Under the pieces are notes generated by a model, which was not told the DNA's origin, ran no database searches, and worked only from the letters and a program-made list of their open reading frames with translations. A program made the translations under genes and the position numbers. A stretch of DNA of 64,000 nucleotides from the NCBI GenBank assembly GCA_015501595.1, contig JADNRX010000037.1, forward strand, positions 124,001 through 188,000. Direction: 5' to 3'. Positions within the stretch are counted from its first letter, which is position 1, and every line of letters begins with the position of its first letter. The stretch comes from Hymenopellis radicata (Eukaryota > Basidiomycota > Agaricomycetes > Agaricales > Physalacriaceae). Positions 1 to 9,907 of the stretch are shown piece after piece.

Positions 1-480
1 AGGGTGCCAGGAATGGTGGCGTAGAGTCGGTCGACTTGTGGAATCGATGGCGTAGTCGGTCGGCTTGCGGAAATGAAGGCAAATCGTGGCTTGAGGATCG
101 AGGCGCGTCGTGGTCGACTTGCGGGAGTAACGTGTCGTCGGTCGGCTTGTGGGATCGAAGGTGGCTTGAGGATCGGGGCGGGAGCGGTCTACTTGCAGGA
201 GCTATTGGCAGTGGTGGGTCGTCCAGTCGAAAGGCGGCTGAGTCTGATCACATTGAGGTTAACCACTCCGAATGGCACTGACAGTGAACAAACTCACCGG
301 TCGATTGAGGCGAGTTTGTGTGCGTCCTGCGTGAGATCGAATTGAGGCGTCGTCGTCGTCCGAGGAGGATGTGAGAGAGTGGATTAGAGTGTGTGCGGGA
401 ACAATATAGTAATGTGACTCCGTGGATGAAAGCAAGGATGCGGAATTGCCTTCGGTCCACAGCACATCCTTTTATACAGA
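1..480 (-). other. Left arm of a head-to-head pair of repeat-rich transcription units
   Basis: Read on the minus strand, a TATA-like box (TATAAAAGG near 475-467) is followed by a leader, a short first exon and a clear GTGAGT donor near 300. The acceptor (TCAG then ACTCAG) lies near 245, and a 3' region rich in CAAGCCGACCGAC runs off the window edge at base 1. The same order (TATA-like box, CCTC.GAGGACGACG leader, GTGAGT intron, AG/ACTCA acceptor, same motif) is found in the right arm. I do not recognise any protein family. The predicted peptides are low complexity, so this may be a non-coding or young repetitive gene. Confidence 0.4.
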
Positions 481-513
481 ATTAGATAGTCAGGGCTGTG
501 CAACCACACGAGC

Positions 514-914
514 ACAATGGACCCAAATTGGGATAGTCCTCCATTGTTTCTGATCTTTTTTGACCGGCGGTCAAAGTTGATGGTCCTTGTGTGGCGCTTC
601 AGGGTCGAGCCAGGCCAGAAGAGGCAAAAACATTGTCGGCATTGACCGCCTACAATTGAAGCTCATTCGTTAATCTGTCACTACTTACTGGAATTGAGAA
701 ACGACTTTACTTCGTTGTTCCAGGTTGTTCCAATCCGCAATGACAGGGGCGACAACCTCAGAATTCAAACAAATCTGCATTCTCCGTCTAGGACAATGGA
801 CAGTGGCGGAGTTGACTCACTGGTCAATGGCTATTGCCTTTTTTTGGCCCCGGAGTCTTTGGACTAGTCAAAAGATCAGAACAATGGACCGCTATCCCAA
901 TTTGGGTCCATTGT
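514..914. repeat. 23-bp perfect inverted repeat between the two divergent units
   Basis: Bases 514-536 and 892-914 are exact reverse complements over 23 bp. They contain ACAATGGACCCAAATTGGG and its complement. Each lies about 40 bp upstream of the TATA-like box of its own unit. Extra partial copies of the ACAATGG word occur near 793 and 880. The arrangement shows that the two units arose by inverted duplication and share mirrored promoter sequence. Confidence 0.7.
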
Positions 915-939
915 AGTTGGGCGGCCCTGATCTTCGCTT

Positions 940-1870
940 GCATACAAAAGGCAGCACGCCTCCCAGTGTGGACCCCATCCTTGTTCTCGTCTACATCATC
1001 ACCGTTGTTCGCGCTCTTAATCACTCACTCTCTCAAGCCCACTTCATCCTCCGAGGACGACGCAGCGAACACGACGACGCCTCAAACTCGATCTTACGGG
1101 GGAAGACCGAAGCGCCTCAAGCCGACTCGACGCGTTGGACAGCCTGCGGACTCACGTCAGTGAGTTTCTTGTACCATCAGCTGTTGACCTGCCTGTGTTT
1201 AGACTCACGAACACCATCGACTGGACCTCCGACCGCTATCGACCCCACAGGTCGACCGACAACGCCACGATTCCTTCATGACCACGACACGCCTCGATCC
1301 TCAACTCAATTCCGCAAGCCGCCCGACTACGACATCGATTCCCCAAACCGATCTACGACCCGCCATCCCACAAGCCGACCGCCTCTACGCCACACCTTCG
1401 CATCCACAAGCCGACCGACTACCCCACGACTTCGATGCCACAAGCCGACCGACGACACGTTACTCCCGCAAGTCGACCGTTCACGACCACGACACGCCTC
1501 GATTTACCTTCAATTCCGCAAGCCGACCGACTACGCCATCGATTCCACAAGTCGACCGAATCTACGCCACGACTCACGCTCTCGATTCCACAAGCCGAAC
1601 CGACCACACCTTCTCCCGCAAGCCGACCGCCACTTTCGAATCCACAAGCCGACCGACTACCCCAAGCCGACCGACTACCCCAAGCCGACCGACGACACGT
1701 TATCCCGCAAGTCGACCGCCGCTCCCTACCTCGCTATGGACGAAATTCGCATCCACAAGCCGACTCGACCTCCTCAAGCACGATTTTTTTCGAATTCGAC
1801 GCTGCTTCCATGACGAGGACGAGGACAATCTACTGGATGGACTATCGACCTGGTTTCCGTGAACGACCGA
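940..1870 (+). other. Right arm of the pair: CAAGCCGACCGAC repeat unit with a low-complexity ORF
   Basis: An A/T-rich box (GCATACAAAAGGC at about 939) precedes a leader matching the left arm, an intron (GTGAGTTTCT donor at about 1160, TTTAG acceptor near 1201), and about 15 irregularly spaced copies of CAAGCCGACCGAC between 1240 and 1770. An ATG-started reading frame covers 1278-1862 (194 codons) and reads as repeated S-R-P-T-T-P and I-P-Q-V-D-R. The neighbouring frame is also open because the repeat lacks stop codons, so coding status is unproven. No domain is recognised. Confidence 0.4.
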
Positions 1871-2525
1871 ATTAATGAACACGACCATCAAGACGCACCG
1901 AAATTTGAGATTCAAGTCCTTGAATCACGACCAGGTGGGTCTATTCAATTCTATTCCAAGATTTCTGAGCACTATCACAGGATACGTCCTGAGTGCGAAG
2001 AAGGTGAAGTGGTCCTTTATTCCAGTTAGAATCGGCACTAATCCCTGTTATGTCAAGGTACAATGTTCTTGATCAAGTTAGCGGTGGGAATCACATCCCT
2101 ACCAAGTACTTATCGAGTCCTCTATGGCAGCATCCCAGGTAGTCTGGAATGTTCATTTGTTGAGCTGCCGCCACTTAGTAGTCTGAGAAAGTGTATTGCC
2201 AATTGAAAGACCTAGAAGACACCAGTTCCTCCACGTCCAAGACTGGACCGCGCAGTAATAAGTGTGTCCATAGTAATTTTGTCCGTGGTGGCCCGCAGAG
2301 AATCGAAACGCTGGACGTATCTGGAGCGTCGAAGGAGGTCGCGTCTTCATAGATAGATAGTGCTCGTCCTTGACCTGACACGAAGAAATATGAGCGCCGA
2401 CGCGTTTCACACATGCCCTACAGCGTTCTTGAGATGCGTGAGCACAGGTCTTAACACGTTTTCTCGAAAGAAATACATCACGGATCGTGAATAGATGATA
2501 ACATATGAGAAGAGGGGTAATAGAT
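1871..2525. other. Intergenic, no gene recognised
   Basis: Short ORFs in this stretch have no recognisable domain and no splice model that joins them. The region lies between the right repeat unit and the 3' end of NOP15. Confidence 0.5.
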
Positions 2526-3470
2526 CTACGATGCCTTAGTTTTTAAGGTTTTTTTCTGCAAGTTCATTTAGAATGAAGGATACGATGAGCCCAATGGGTA
2601 CTCACGTATGAGACGGCGTCAAAGTCGTAGTCTATACCAGCCGCTTCTATTTTTCTCTTACGCTGGTTTTCGCGCTTCACTAGCCTCTTGACCACCTTTT
2701 CTTGCTCTTCCTGTGTTCGGACCTGCAAGCCGCTGAGCTAAGGAAGGACAGGCGTGGATAGGCATACCTTGTCGTGTTCTAAACGTACGAGCCGATCTTT
2801 GGGCACTACGCGCCATTTTCGGTTGCTACCCACCCACAGTTGAGGGTGTACCTCGTCCTTGGGGATAACTTTACACCGAAGGATGTGCCCAAGAAGCAGA
2901 TAGTTGTCCATTGTTTCTGAGACGATTTGCGCGACTGAAGCAGAGTCGAATTCGATGAAGCCGTAGTGTTTTGAAGCCCCAGTCTATCGGATAGTAAGAA
3001 CAAGCCAAACGAGCCTAGGGGCAACACACCCTTTTATTCCGGGATATCCGTAGACGAGTTACATTTCCGAATTGCGTGAAGTATGCTTTAAGCTGGTCCT
3101 CGTAGAAACCGTGTGGTATGCGACCAAGAAAGACGACTCCCCGTTCTTCTTGCTAAACGTTGAATTAGTAGGAAAACAATTGACGGTGTAAGATACACAC
3201 TTGAGTTCGTTTCATTTTCGCCTTTTCCAACTTGCGCTTAACTGTGGCATCGTCTTTTGCAATTGTCGGCAGTTTAGCGACGTCGACGGCGGGCCCATCG
3301 CCTTCAAAATCGTCATCGTCGTCGTCGGATGAGTCCTCGTCTTCAGAGGACAGGCCGTGTAGCGGGATGACTAGTTCCTCTTCTTCCACCTCTTCAACGA
3401 CGGCTTTCTTCTTTTCGTCCGCTTTAGTTTTTGATTTTCCGACTTTTTTTGAGAGTTGAGAAGGAAGCAT
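2526..3470 (-). CDS. NOP15: Nop15/NIFK-type nucleolar RRM protein
   Basis: Likely a 60S ribosome-biogenesis factor acting in pre-rRNA (ITS2) processing in the nucleolus. Five exons fit with phase 0 throughout: 3470-3201, 3152-3030, 2983-2768, 2722-2606 and 2555-2526, giving 251 aa. The N-terminus is acidic (runs of E and D, residues 20-60). One RRM covers about 92-170, with RNP2-like VVFLGRIP and RNP1-like HYGFIEF. It continues into the family signature NYLLLGHILRCKVIP and a Lys/Arg-rich C-terminal tail. The family assignment rests on the RRM and the GHIL.CKVIP block. The gene diverges from NDUFAF3, with 88 bp between the start codons. Confidence 0.88.
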
Positions 3471-3558
3471 TTTGTGTGCAGATGAAAGTTGGAAAAAAAG
3501 ATCAATGCGCCCACGTGCCAGCCCTCACGTCATCGAATCGGTCTTGCCTTTTCCCGTC
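3471..3558. promoter_or_regulatory. 88-bp shared intergenic region of NOP15 and NDUFAF3
   Basis: The two start codons face away from each other with only 88 bp between them, so both promoters and both 5' leaders must fit or overlap here. No TATA box is visible. The spacing suggests a bidirectional housekeeping promoter. Confidence 0.6.
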
Positions 3559-4176
3559 ATGATTCACTGTCTTCGACCTGCTTTGTTGCGAACTTTGCGA
3601 TGTTCTCCGAGACAGTTGCACACGTCTGCAAGAACATTCGAAGGCAAAAAATGGCCCGGCCTTACCAACATTCTCGCAGACGATAACCCACCACCTGTTC
3701 AAGTCCGTACAATAACACCTCAGGGCATTCAACTCGCAGACGGACTCATTCTTCCTTCGGCCTGTATCTTTCTGGAAGGAGAGGTTTTTCTGTGGGATGT
3801 CCCCCAAAGACTATGGGATGGCTGGACAAATGAACACTTTCAAGTGTTTGATGTTGTCGCGCCAAAACCAGGTTGGTCTGCAACCAGTAAACGGACCTTA
3901 AAGATTGACTGGTTTTTTTAGAAATACTTCTTCTGGGTACCGGAACTAGGCTTTCACAACCTCCCCCCAATATTCGAACGTATCTCAATGGACTGGGTAT
4001 TCAGGTGGATGCGATGGACACAGTATGCCGTCTACCCACGGACTTCAATGTATGCTGACGAAAATTAGAGGAACGCGTGCTCTACATACAACGTACTGTC
4101 CGAAGAAGGTCGTCGCGTCGCTGCGGCTTTACTTCCCTTGACACCGCAAGCTTGGCCACGATCAGTCACAGAATGA
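3559..4176 (+). CDS. NDUFAF3: NDUFAF3-like mitochondrial complex I assembly factor (DUF498/Mth938)
   Basis: Three exons (3559-3871, 3922-4022, 4069-4176) join in frame to 173 aa. The first about 35 residues are rich in Arg, Leu and Ser with no acids (a likely mitochondrial targeting sequence). The Mth938/DUF498 fold follows: a hydrophobic start, then PEILLLGTGTR (the conserved L.GTG loop), then YLNGLGIQVDAMDTRNACSTYNVL with the characteristic DT..A..TYN.L motif, and finally GRRVAAALLPL. The family helps assemble NADH dehydrogenase (complex I) in the matrix. Intron 1 uses GTTGGT, a weak donor, but the phase-1 join restores the conserved motif. Confidence 0.88.
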
Positions 4177-5215
4177 AAAACTTTGTCCTTGTACTGTAAC
4201 TCATTTTGCTATCGCGATGCACGTGCACGACGTGATGGTACTTACAACGCGTAAATTTTTACTCTTTTTAGCTCACTGCGTTGGTTTCACCAGGTTCATA
4301 CCGAAGTCGTATGCATGTTTTTTCGATAGGTCGCCTCTCACTCCTTCCCTGGTGTCGACATATCGCGTCTTATGCGTATCTATCGGTCTACTACATCTTG
4401 TAAATGCTGGGTCTAGCTACAGAAACGCCAACTACCGAGAATGCGCCTATGACTATGGATTGGCCTTTGTCTCGAAACAAGCAGAACCCGTTGGGTATTC
4501 CCTCCTTTCAAGAATTGTTCTATTATTGGTTGTGAACTGCTATTATTGAATGGCTTTGAAACTGGGCGCTCCCTTGGCGGGTGATTCCTCCGCTTCCATG
4601 TTTATGGCGAATTTCTAGTTCTATTCTTATCCAGTCGTCTCTATTTCCACAAGGGGTAATCGTCCAGTGAGTCTGCACAGGTCTGCACACCCTTTATATA
4701 CTGACCCTAGCACCTCACACATCTCCACCTCACCCGGGTCGGAAGCGAGATGTCGTGTCGCGGCTGGAAGCAGTCGCGATTCTGTGAGTGATCTCTCTTC
4801 TCGCGTCTTCGGCGCACGCGTCGCTCACGTTTCTTCAAAGAGCAGCGTCTTCGGCGCTCGACACTCTTTCCAGTGTCTTCGGCGCGCATGCGCAGCCAGC
4901 GTCCCCGGCGCGCTCACAGTACGTCTTCACTTTGTGGCTGTCCTCGATCTAACCCTTTTCAGCTTTCCTCTTGATCGATATCTGGCGCGACGGTGAGACA
5001 TTACGCACGCCTAGCCATTCGGTCACGATGATTTCGGGCTGGCGGGCTGTCGTTTGCTACGTTCTGAGCTCGGACGCTTTCGTCGTACATCAAGTTGTCT
5101 CACTGAACCCGCCTCCAACATCAAAATAGGACGAAGTTCTTGCCCGCATTAAGCGTCTGAAACACTACGAACGGGCGGCGCTCTCGTTTGACGATTCAGC
5201 GCCGCCTCGAGCTCG
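4177..5215. other. Intergenic with a GTCTTCGGCGC repeat
   Basis: No gene recognised. A TTTATATACTGACC box lies near 4690. Three copies of GTCTTCGGCGC and one GTCCCCGGCGC variant lie between 4804 and 4915. A short open frame (4667-4996) has no domain and is composition-biased. This could be part of the long promoter of the secreted protein downstream, or a small non-coding transcript. Confidence 0.4.
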
Positions 5216-5221
5216 GGGCTG

Positions 5222-5230
5222 GCATATAAA
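5222..5230 (+). promoter_or_regulatory. TATA box of the secreted repeat protein
   Basis: CATATAAAAG lies about 95 bp upstream of the ATG at 5323. The pyrimidine-rich leader is compatible with a strong fungal promoter. Confidence 0.65.
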
Positions 5231-5322
5231 AGCCTTATCGTCGAGCTCAGAACAGCATCAGCTCCTTCTCTGGCCTCAGCGCCTTCTCATTCTTCTCAGG
5301 CGCCGTCATCTCCACTTCAACC

Positions 5323-6609
5323 ATGGTTTTCAAATTTCTCGCGTTCTTCATCGTTCTGGCCACCTCCGCCTCGGTCAACGCCGCCGCATTCGCAACCAGA
5401 ACTGACGCGCAGGTCTGCCCATGGGGAAGCGTTCTCGATGACGACGTACGTCTTCTTCTTTCCCTTCAAGTTCATACTCACGTGATGGGTTCGTAGAGCT
5501 GCAAGTGCAAGCAGATTGGTGGAGACTGGTCGTATGTCGACTTCAATCACGGCTGTGGTGCGACTTGGAAGGATGGTTGGTGCGATGTACGCCTTCATGT
5601 CTTTTCATGCCATTCCTCGACTGACACTGTGAATTCGCGCCGCAGACTTGGTGCAAGTCCAATCATCCCAAGCCCAGCGGTACTTGGAAGGATAAGCGCG
5701 GGCACCACCCTAAGCCCAGTGGTACGTGGAAGGACAAACGCGGCCATCATCCCAAGCCTAGCGGTACTTGGAAGGATAAGCGCGACGTGCACCACCCCAA
5801 GCCCAGCGGTACCTGGAAGGACAAACGCGACCATCATCCCAAGCCTAGCGGTACTTGGAAGGATAAGCGCGACGTGCACCACCCCAAGCCCAGTGGTACG
5901 TGGAAGGACAAGCGCGACCATCATCCCAAGCCTAGCGGTACCTGGAAGGATAAGCGCGAAGTGCACCACCCCAAGCCCAGTGGTACCTGGAAGGACAAAC
6001 GCGACCATCATCCCAAGCCTAGCGGTACTTGGAAGGATAAGCGCGAATTGCACCACCCCAAGCCCAGTGGTACTTGGAAGGACAAACGCGACCATCATCC
6101 CAAGCCTAGCGGTACCTGGAAGGATAAGCGCGAACTGCACCACCCGAAGCCCAGTGGTACCTGGAAAGAGAAGCGCCACGACGATCCCAGACCGAGTTCC
6201 GTCCACAAGGAACACAAGGAATACGAGGAACACAAGGAATACAAGCGCAAGGTCGACCAGTTCGAGCTAGACGATGAAATTGTTTCTTTCATTCATACTA
6301 TTGATCTTCCTTGTCTGACATGTCTTTGCTAGAAGCAGCTCTGCGCTGGCGGCCTTAACGTGTGTCCCTTACGCGACTTTGGGTATGAGTGCGTCTCGTT
6401 CCGCCACGATGTGCACAACTGCGGCGCGTGTGGACATGCGTGCGACGATGAGGAGGGTGTGAAGGGCGCTGTGTGCAGGAAGGGCAGGTGTGAAGTTTGT
6501 GAGTGTCTCTCTTTTTCGTTTGGAGTTGGGCGGTGGCTGATGGATGATGTCCGCTTCTCTAGTTTCGTGCAAGCCGGGATACAAGTTGTACAACAATTTG
6601 TGCATGTAG
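5323..6609 (+). CDS. Secreted protein with 12 Kex2-type repeats and a CPL1-like Cys-rich domain
   Basis: Five exons (5323-5445, 5497-5586, 5646-6281, 6333-6498, 6563-6609) give about 353 aa. Residues 1-20 form a signal peptide (MVFKFLAFFIVLATSASVNA). A short Cys-rich segment (CPWGS, SCKCKQIGG, GCGATW, CDTWCK) precedes 12 near-identical 13-15 residue repeats, HHPKPSGTWKDKR, each ending in the dibasic KR expected for Kex2 cleavage. From unit 4 on, units with a D/E plus V/L prefix alternate with units starting D-H-H, forming an 87-bp higher-order DNA repeat. After a K/E/Y-rich spacer comes a Cys-rich tail with the CPL1-like pattern (ECVS, NCGACGHAC, GAVCRKGRCEVFSC, GY, LC), seen in secreted basidiomycete CPL1/PriA-type proteins. 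The intron 3 donor (GTTTCT at 6282) is non-consensus, so that junction is tentative. Release of free peptides is inferred. Confidence 0.85.
5670..6170 (+). repeat. 87-bp higher-order coding tandem repeat (12 x 42-45 nt)
   Basis: Consecutive coding units of 42 and 45 nt alternate, with synonymous differences (ACT/ACC/ACG for Thr, AAA/AAG for Lys) but an almost fixed peptide. Near-identity along the array points to recent amplification or concerted evolution. Confidence 0.85.
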
Positions 6610-8265
6610 ATGAGAGTGAGACTGGCGGGGTTTCGTCATGGACTAGTATCGCATTGGACTTGGACTTGTTAGTTGCTTGTTAGTTATTATTGAGTTGGAC
6701 TCTTTCTATCATTATGTCGCATATCGCCATCGGACGCTGTGACTGTCGCTCGCTGTTCTTCATTCAAAGATTTATTACTCTATACAGTTCGTTATGGTTA
6801 TTATACTCTTTATGGTGATATATATGGGCTTGGGAATTTGACGATTTATCTGTATGGCTTACCGGTTATGGGACAAGATAATCCTTTCCATCGAATTCAC
6901 TCTTCATTTGTTGTTTATTTGACGGAGTATACAGACTGGCTTCAGTACTACCTATGTACGAACCGACGCCCGCCGTTTGACATGGGTTTTGGTGCGAGGT
7001 TAAAAGTCTATGTCTACCGAAGTACCTTGCCTAGATACTTCTTGGGCGTTCAAACAGGATCATTCGACGCCAAGCATTCTAGGATGTTGAACGCACGCGC
7101 TTCTACGTTGACACGTGGTCAGCTCTCCTTCATCTTACCATCACACTCACGCCGCCTCGTTGGATGTTTAACGCCAAACGTCTTTTTCAGCGTTCACGCT
7201 ATGAAATTCTGACTTCGTGCCTCAAGTGTATTGAAAATGCCCCGCATCATGATGAGGTGTGCTTAGTTTCGATACATTAATAGTCCTTCTTGAACAATAC
7301 TCATGAGAACATCATAGACGTGGGGCTTGTAATATGGCATCAGAAGCAGGACTGCGACAGATTCTCCCAAGATGGCGGAATCTGCATTTCTCCCCGCTGT
7401 TTTTTGTAGATATATGCCAATGTTCCTTGCCCTCATGCTATGCTTACTATACATGGCAGGACCTTCGTATCAGTGACACTGTTCTGGAGTTGACAGAATG
7501 CCGTCAGCAGTGAGCCCTCGGGGTGGCGTTTCGCTCCAACGGTAATCACATACTACATGGATTTACACGGCTGCATTGATACCTCCATTCAACAACTTCT
7601 TATCCTTGAGCCCTCTTGATGGTTCTCAAAATCAGACACTCGTTTCCTCAACTCACTTTTTACTCGGTGACAACACCTCGCGCTCTGGTTGCCTTTGATG
7701 GTGGCTAGTAATCATTTTCAACATTTTGGGATCACATTCGGCCCGTCGTCGTTTCGTTCTAGTACCGCAGACCTCAACTACACATCAGATTCCACGGGAG
7801 CTTGTCCTGTGGCGCATTCGGAGACTCGCGCGCCAAATCTATCTATGTTACCACATCGCTTCATGTCGGCTTGCAAGGTTGAACGGAATGGTAGGAGCGT
7901 CCGCTACTTGCTGCATGATGACAGACGTCCAGCGTTGAGTCTACATTTCGAAGACACTGCCTCTGTCCTACCACGTCCTCGTCGGTCTAGCTGGAGTCTG
8001 CAATTCAGCCTCACTTCTTCTACCATGCGAACTCATCCCTGAGCCATGGGTCGCCGAGACTTTTCGCGTTCCCCTCGATATTTCCACATCAGCGAGTTGC
8101 TTCTAGGAGATCAATGCATCAAGTACGTGTTTGTGTCACCTGCTCTATATATCAACACATCAAGTGCGCATTCTCATGCAGGAGTTGGGGGACCACATAT
8201 ATAACTTCCGGCGAAGTATTTGATGTGGCTACTATCGCTCCCTGTTTCACCTCATCAAGTGCAAC
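6610..8265. other. Intergenic; one unexplained open frame
   Basis: An open frame at 6739-7212 (157 codons, starting GTG rather than ATG) is rich in Tyr, Leu and Phe and matches nothing I know. It is probably spurious. A TATA-like CTATATATC box near 8145 may serve the FAD oxidase. No other gene is seen. Confidence 0.4.
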
Positions 8266-9907
8266 ATGGTATCTAGCGACCTTCTCGTCGAACTCACGAA
8301 TTCCGGATTCAATGGAGACATTCTCCACAAACCAGACGCGGTTCAGCCTGAGGATGCTTGGGACCTGGCGACCCGCACCTGGGGCTGCCAATCGAGAAAG
8401 GATCCCAAGGTCGTGTTGAAGCCGAAGACCACTGGGGATACGTCCGCCGCTATCTTATGGCTCAAGAAACACAAGATAGATTTCGCCGTTCGCTCGGGCG
8501 GGACAGCACAATCGCAGTCTGATCAGGTTATTCTGGATTTGGGGCATTTTAACAAGTACGTGCTCTTTCAGTACTCATTCCCTTCCAGTATATCTGAGAT
8601 GGATTATACAGAGTGGAATATGACGAGAGCAAGCAGCAAGTCGTACTTGGACCGGGGCAGTCTTGGCGTATGGTGTACGACAAGCTCACCCCGTCTCCTG
8701 TGACCGTCATGGGCGGACGCCTTGCACCTGTCGGAGTCGGCGGATTTCTGACTGGTGGCGGACTCTGCTATCTCACCAACATGTATGGTCTCGCGACGAA
8801 AAGCGTCATCGACTATCAACTTGTTCTGGCTGACGGTCGCGTCATCTGGGCAAGTGAAGACCCTGAACTTGCGCAAGCTATGAGAGGTGCTGGATATAGC
8901 TTCGGTGGTGAGTAGTGAGGGTTGTCTCTCTGTTTATGCCTTTAACATCTTCTCCAGTGATTACCGAGATTGTCGTGAAGGCAATTCCGAAACCGCCGAG
9001 TGTGTATGGTGGCTATCTTTTATACCCACTGGATAAACTTGAAGCTCTGGCCAAGCGCGTTGAGAAGTTGTCGACAGAAAACACAAATCCTCGTATTAGT
9101 GGTATCCTGGTAGGTGTAATGCTGCTGTGGAAGTTCCTGTGCTCATTGATAATGGTAGTGCGTGTTAGCAGTTCCAAATGCCGGCACAATGTGTGTGTTG
9201 CTGCCATTCATTGTCGGTGTGGAAGGCGAAGATCCCGCAGAATTCGCTAAACGGCCGGAAGTCTTTGGCTGGGCCTGGGATCTCGAACCCACGTTCGATA
9301 GTAGTGGCGTGTATCCTTTCGAGAAGGCCGTTTTTGTTCAAGGTTCGTTGCTATAACTTCTCAATGTTTCTACCAAGTCTTTGACTCTCGTCTGTTAGAC
9401 TCTCTTATGAGCCGCCCGAAAGGTTTAGGCTCATGGCAAGTAACTGGAGCTATGCTCTCCTCGTTCGGGCCTTCCGTTTTCAAAGCCGGTGCCGACTGGA
9501 TAGCCGACCTTCATGCGCGTCCAGACGGGGAGCGCTTCCACGGCGCAACCGTGACCTACCAGGCGTTCATGAAAGGCGCCTTTGCTCTTACCCCAGAAAC
9601 CAAGGGTGTATGGCCACCTCCCGGGTGCACCACCGTCAACGTGATAAGTGTTATCATCGAGCAGCATGAAACACTTCCTGGACACGCGGAGGAGAACGCG
9701 ACGCATATGCGCGACTGTGTCGAGAGAATTTATACTGCGGCGCGTAGCGAGGGGATTGAGATTATAAAGAACTATCCCAATTACCTCCTTGCGGGTAGTC
9801 CGGCGGAGGAGTTTTACGAGGACGACGTGCTGGAGAAGCTCAAGGTGTTGAAGCGTAAGTATGACCCGGAGAACATCTTCCATAGTAGCATCCGTATCGA
9901 TATTTAA
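8266..9907 (+). CDS. FAD-linked oxidoreductase (FAD-binding_4 plus BBE domains)
   Basis: Five exons (8266-8555, 8612-8907, 8958-9113, 9169-9342, 9399-9907) join in frame to 474 aa. The N-terminal PCMH-type FAD domain (about 40-215) shows AVRSGGTAQS, LGPGQSWRMVYDKL, GVGGFLTGGGLCYLTNMYGLA and RGAGYSFGVITEIVV. The C-terminal BBE region carries YPNYLLAGSPAEEFY and LKRKYDPENIF. The family oxidises alcohols, sugars or secondary metabolites using covalently bound FAD. Here the usual RSGGH loop reads RSGGT, so the 8-alpha-histidyl FAD link is probably absent. There is no signal peptide, so it is probably cytosolic, unlike many secreted family members. The substrate is unknown. The intron 3 donor (GTGTAA) is chosen to keep frame. 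Confidence 0.85.

Noticed and set aside
1640..1700. CRISPR-like array (CCGACCGACTACCCCAAG repeats)
   Set aside because: Unit spacing is irregular, there are no unique spacers of constant size, and the genome is eukaryotic. It is part of the motif array.
5629..6270. Long open frames on both strands over the repeat array (5629-6270 plus, 5595-6233 minus)
   Set aside because: They are shadows of the repeat. Only the HHPKPSGTWKDKR frame connects to a signal peptide and Cys-rich tail through good splice sites.
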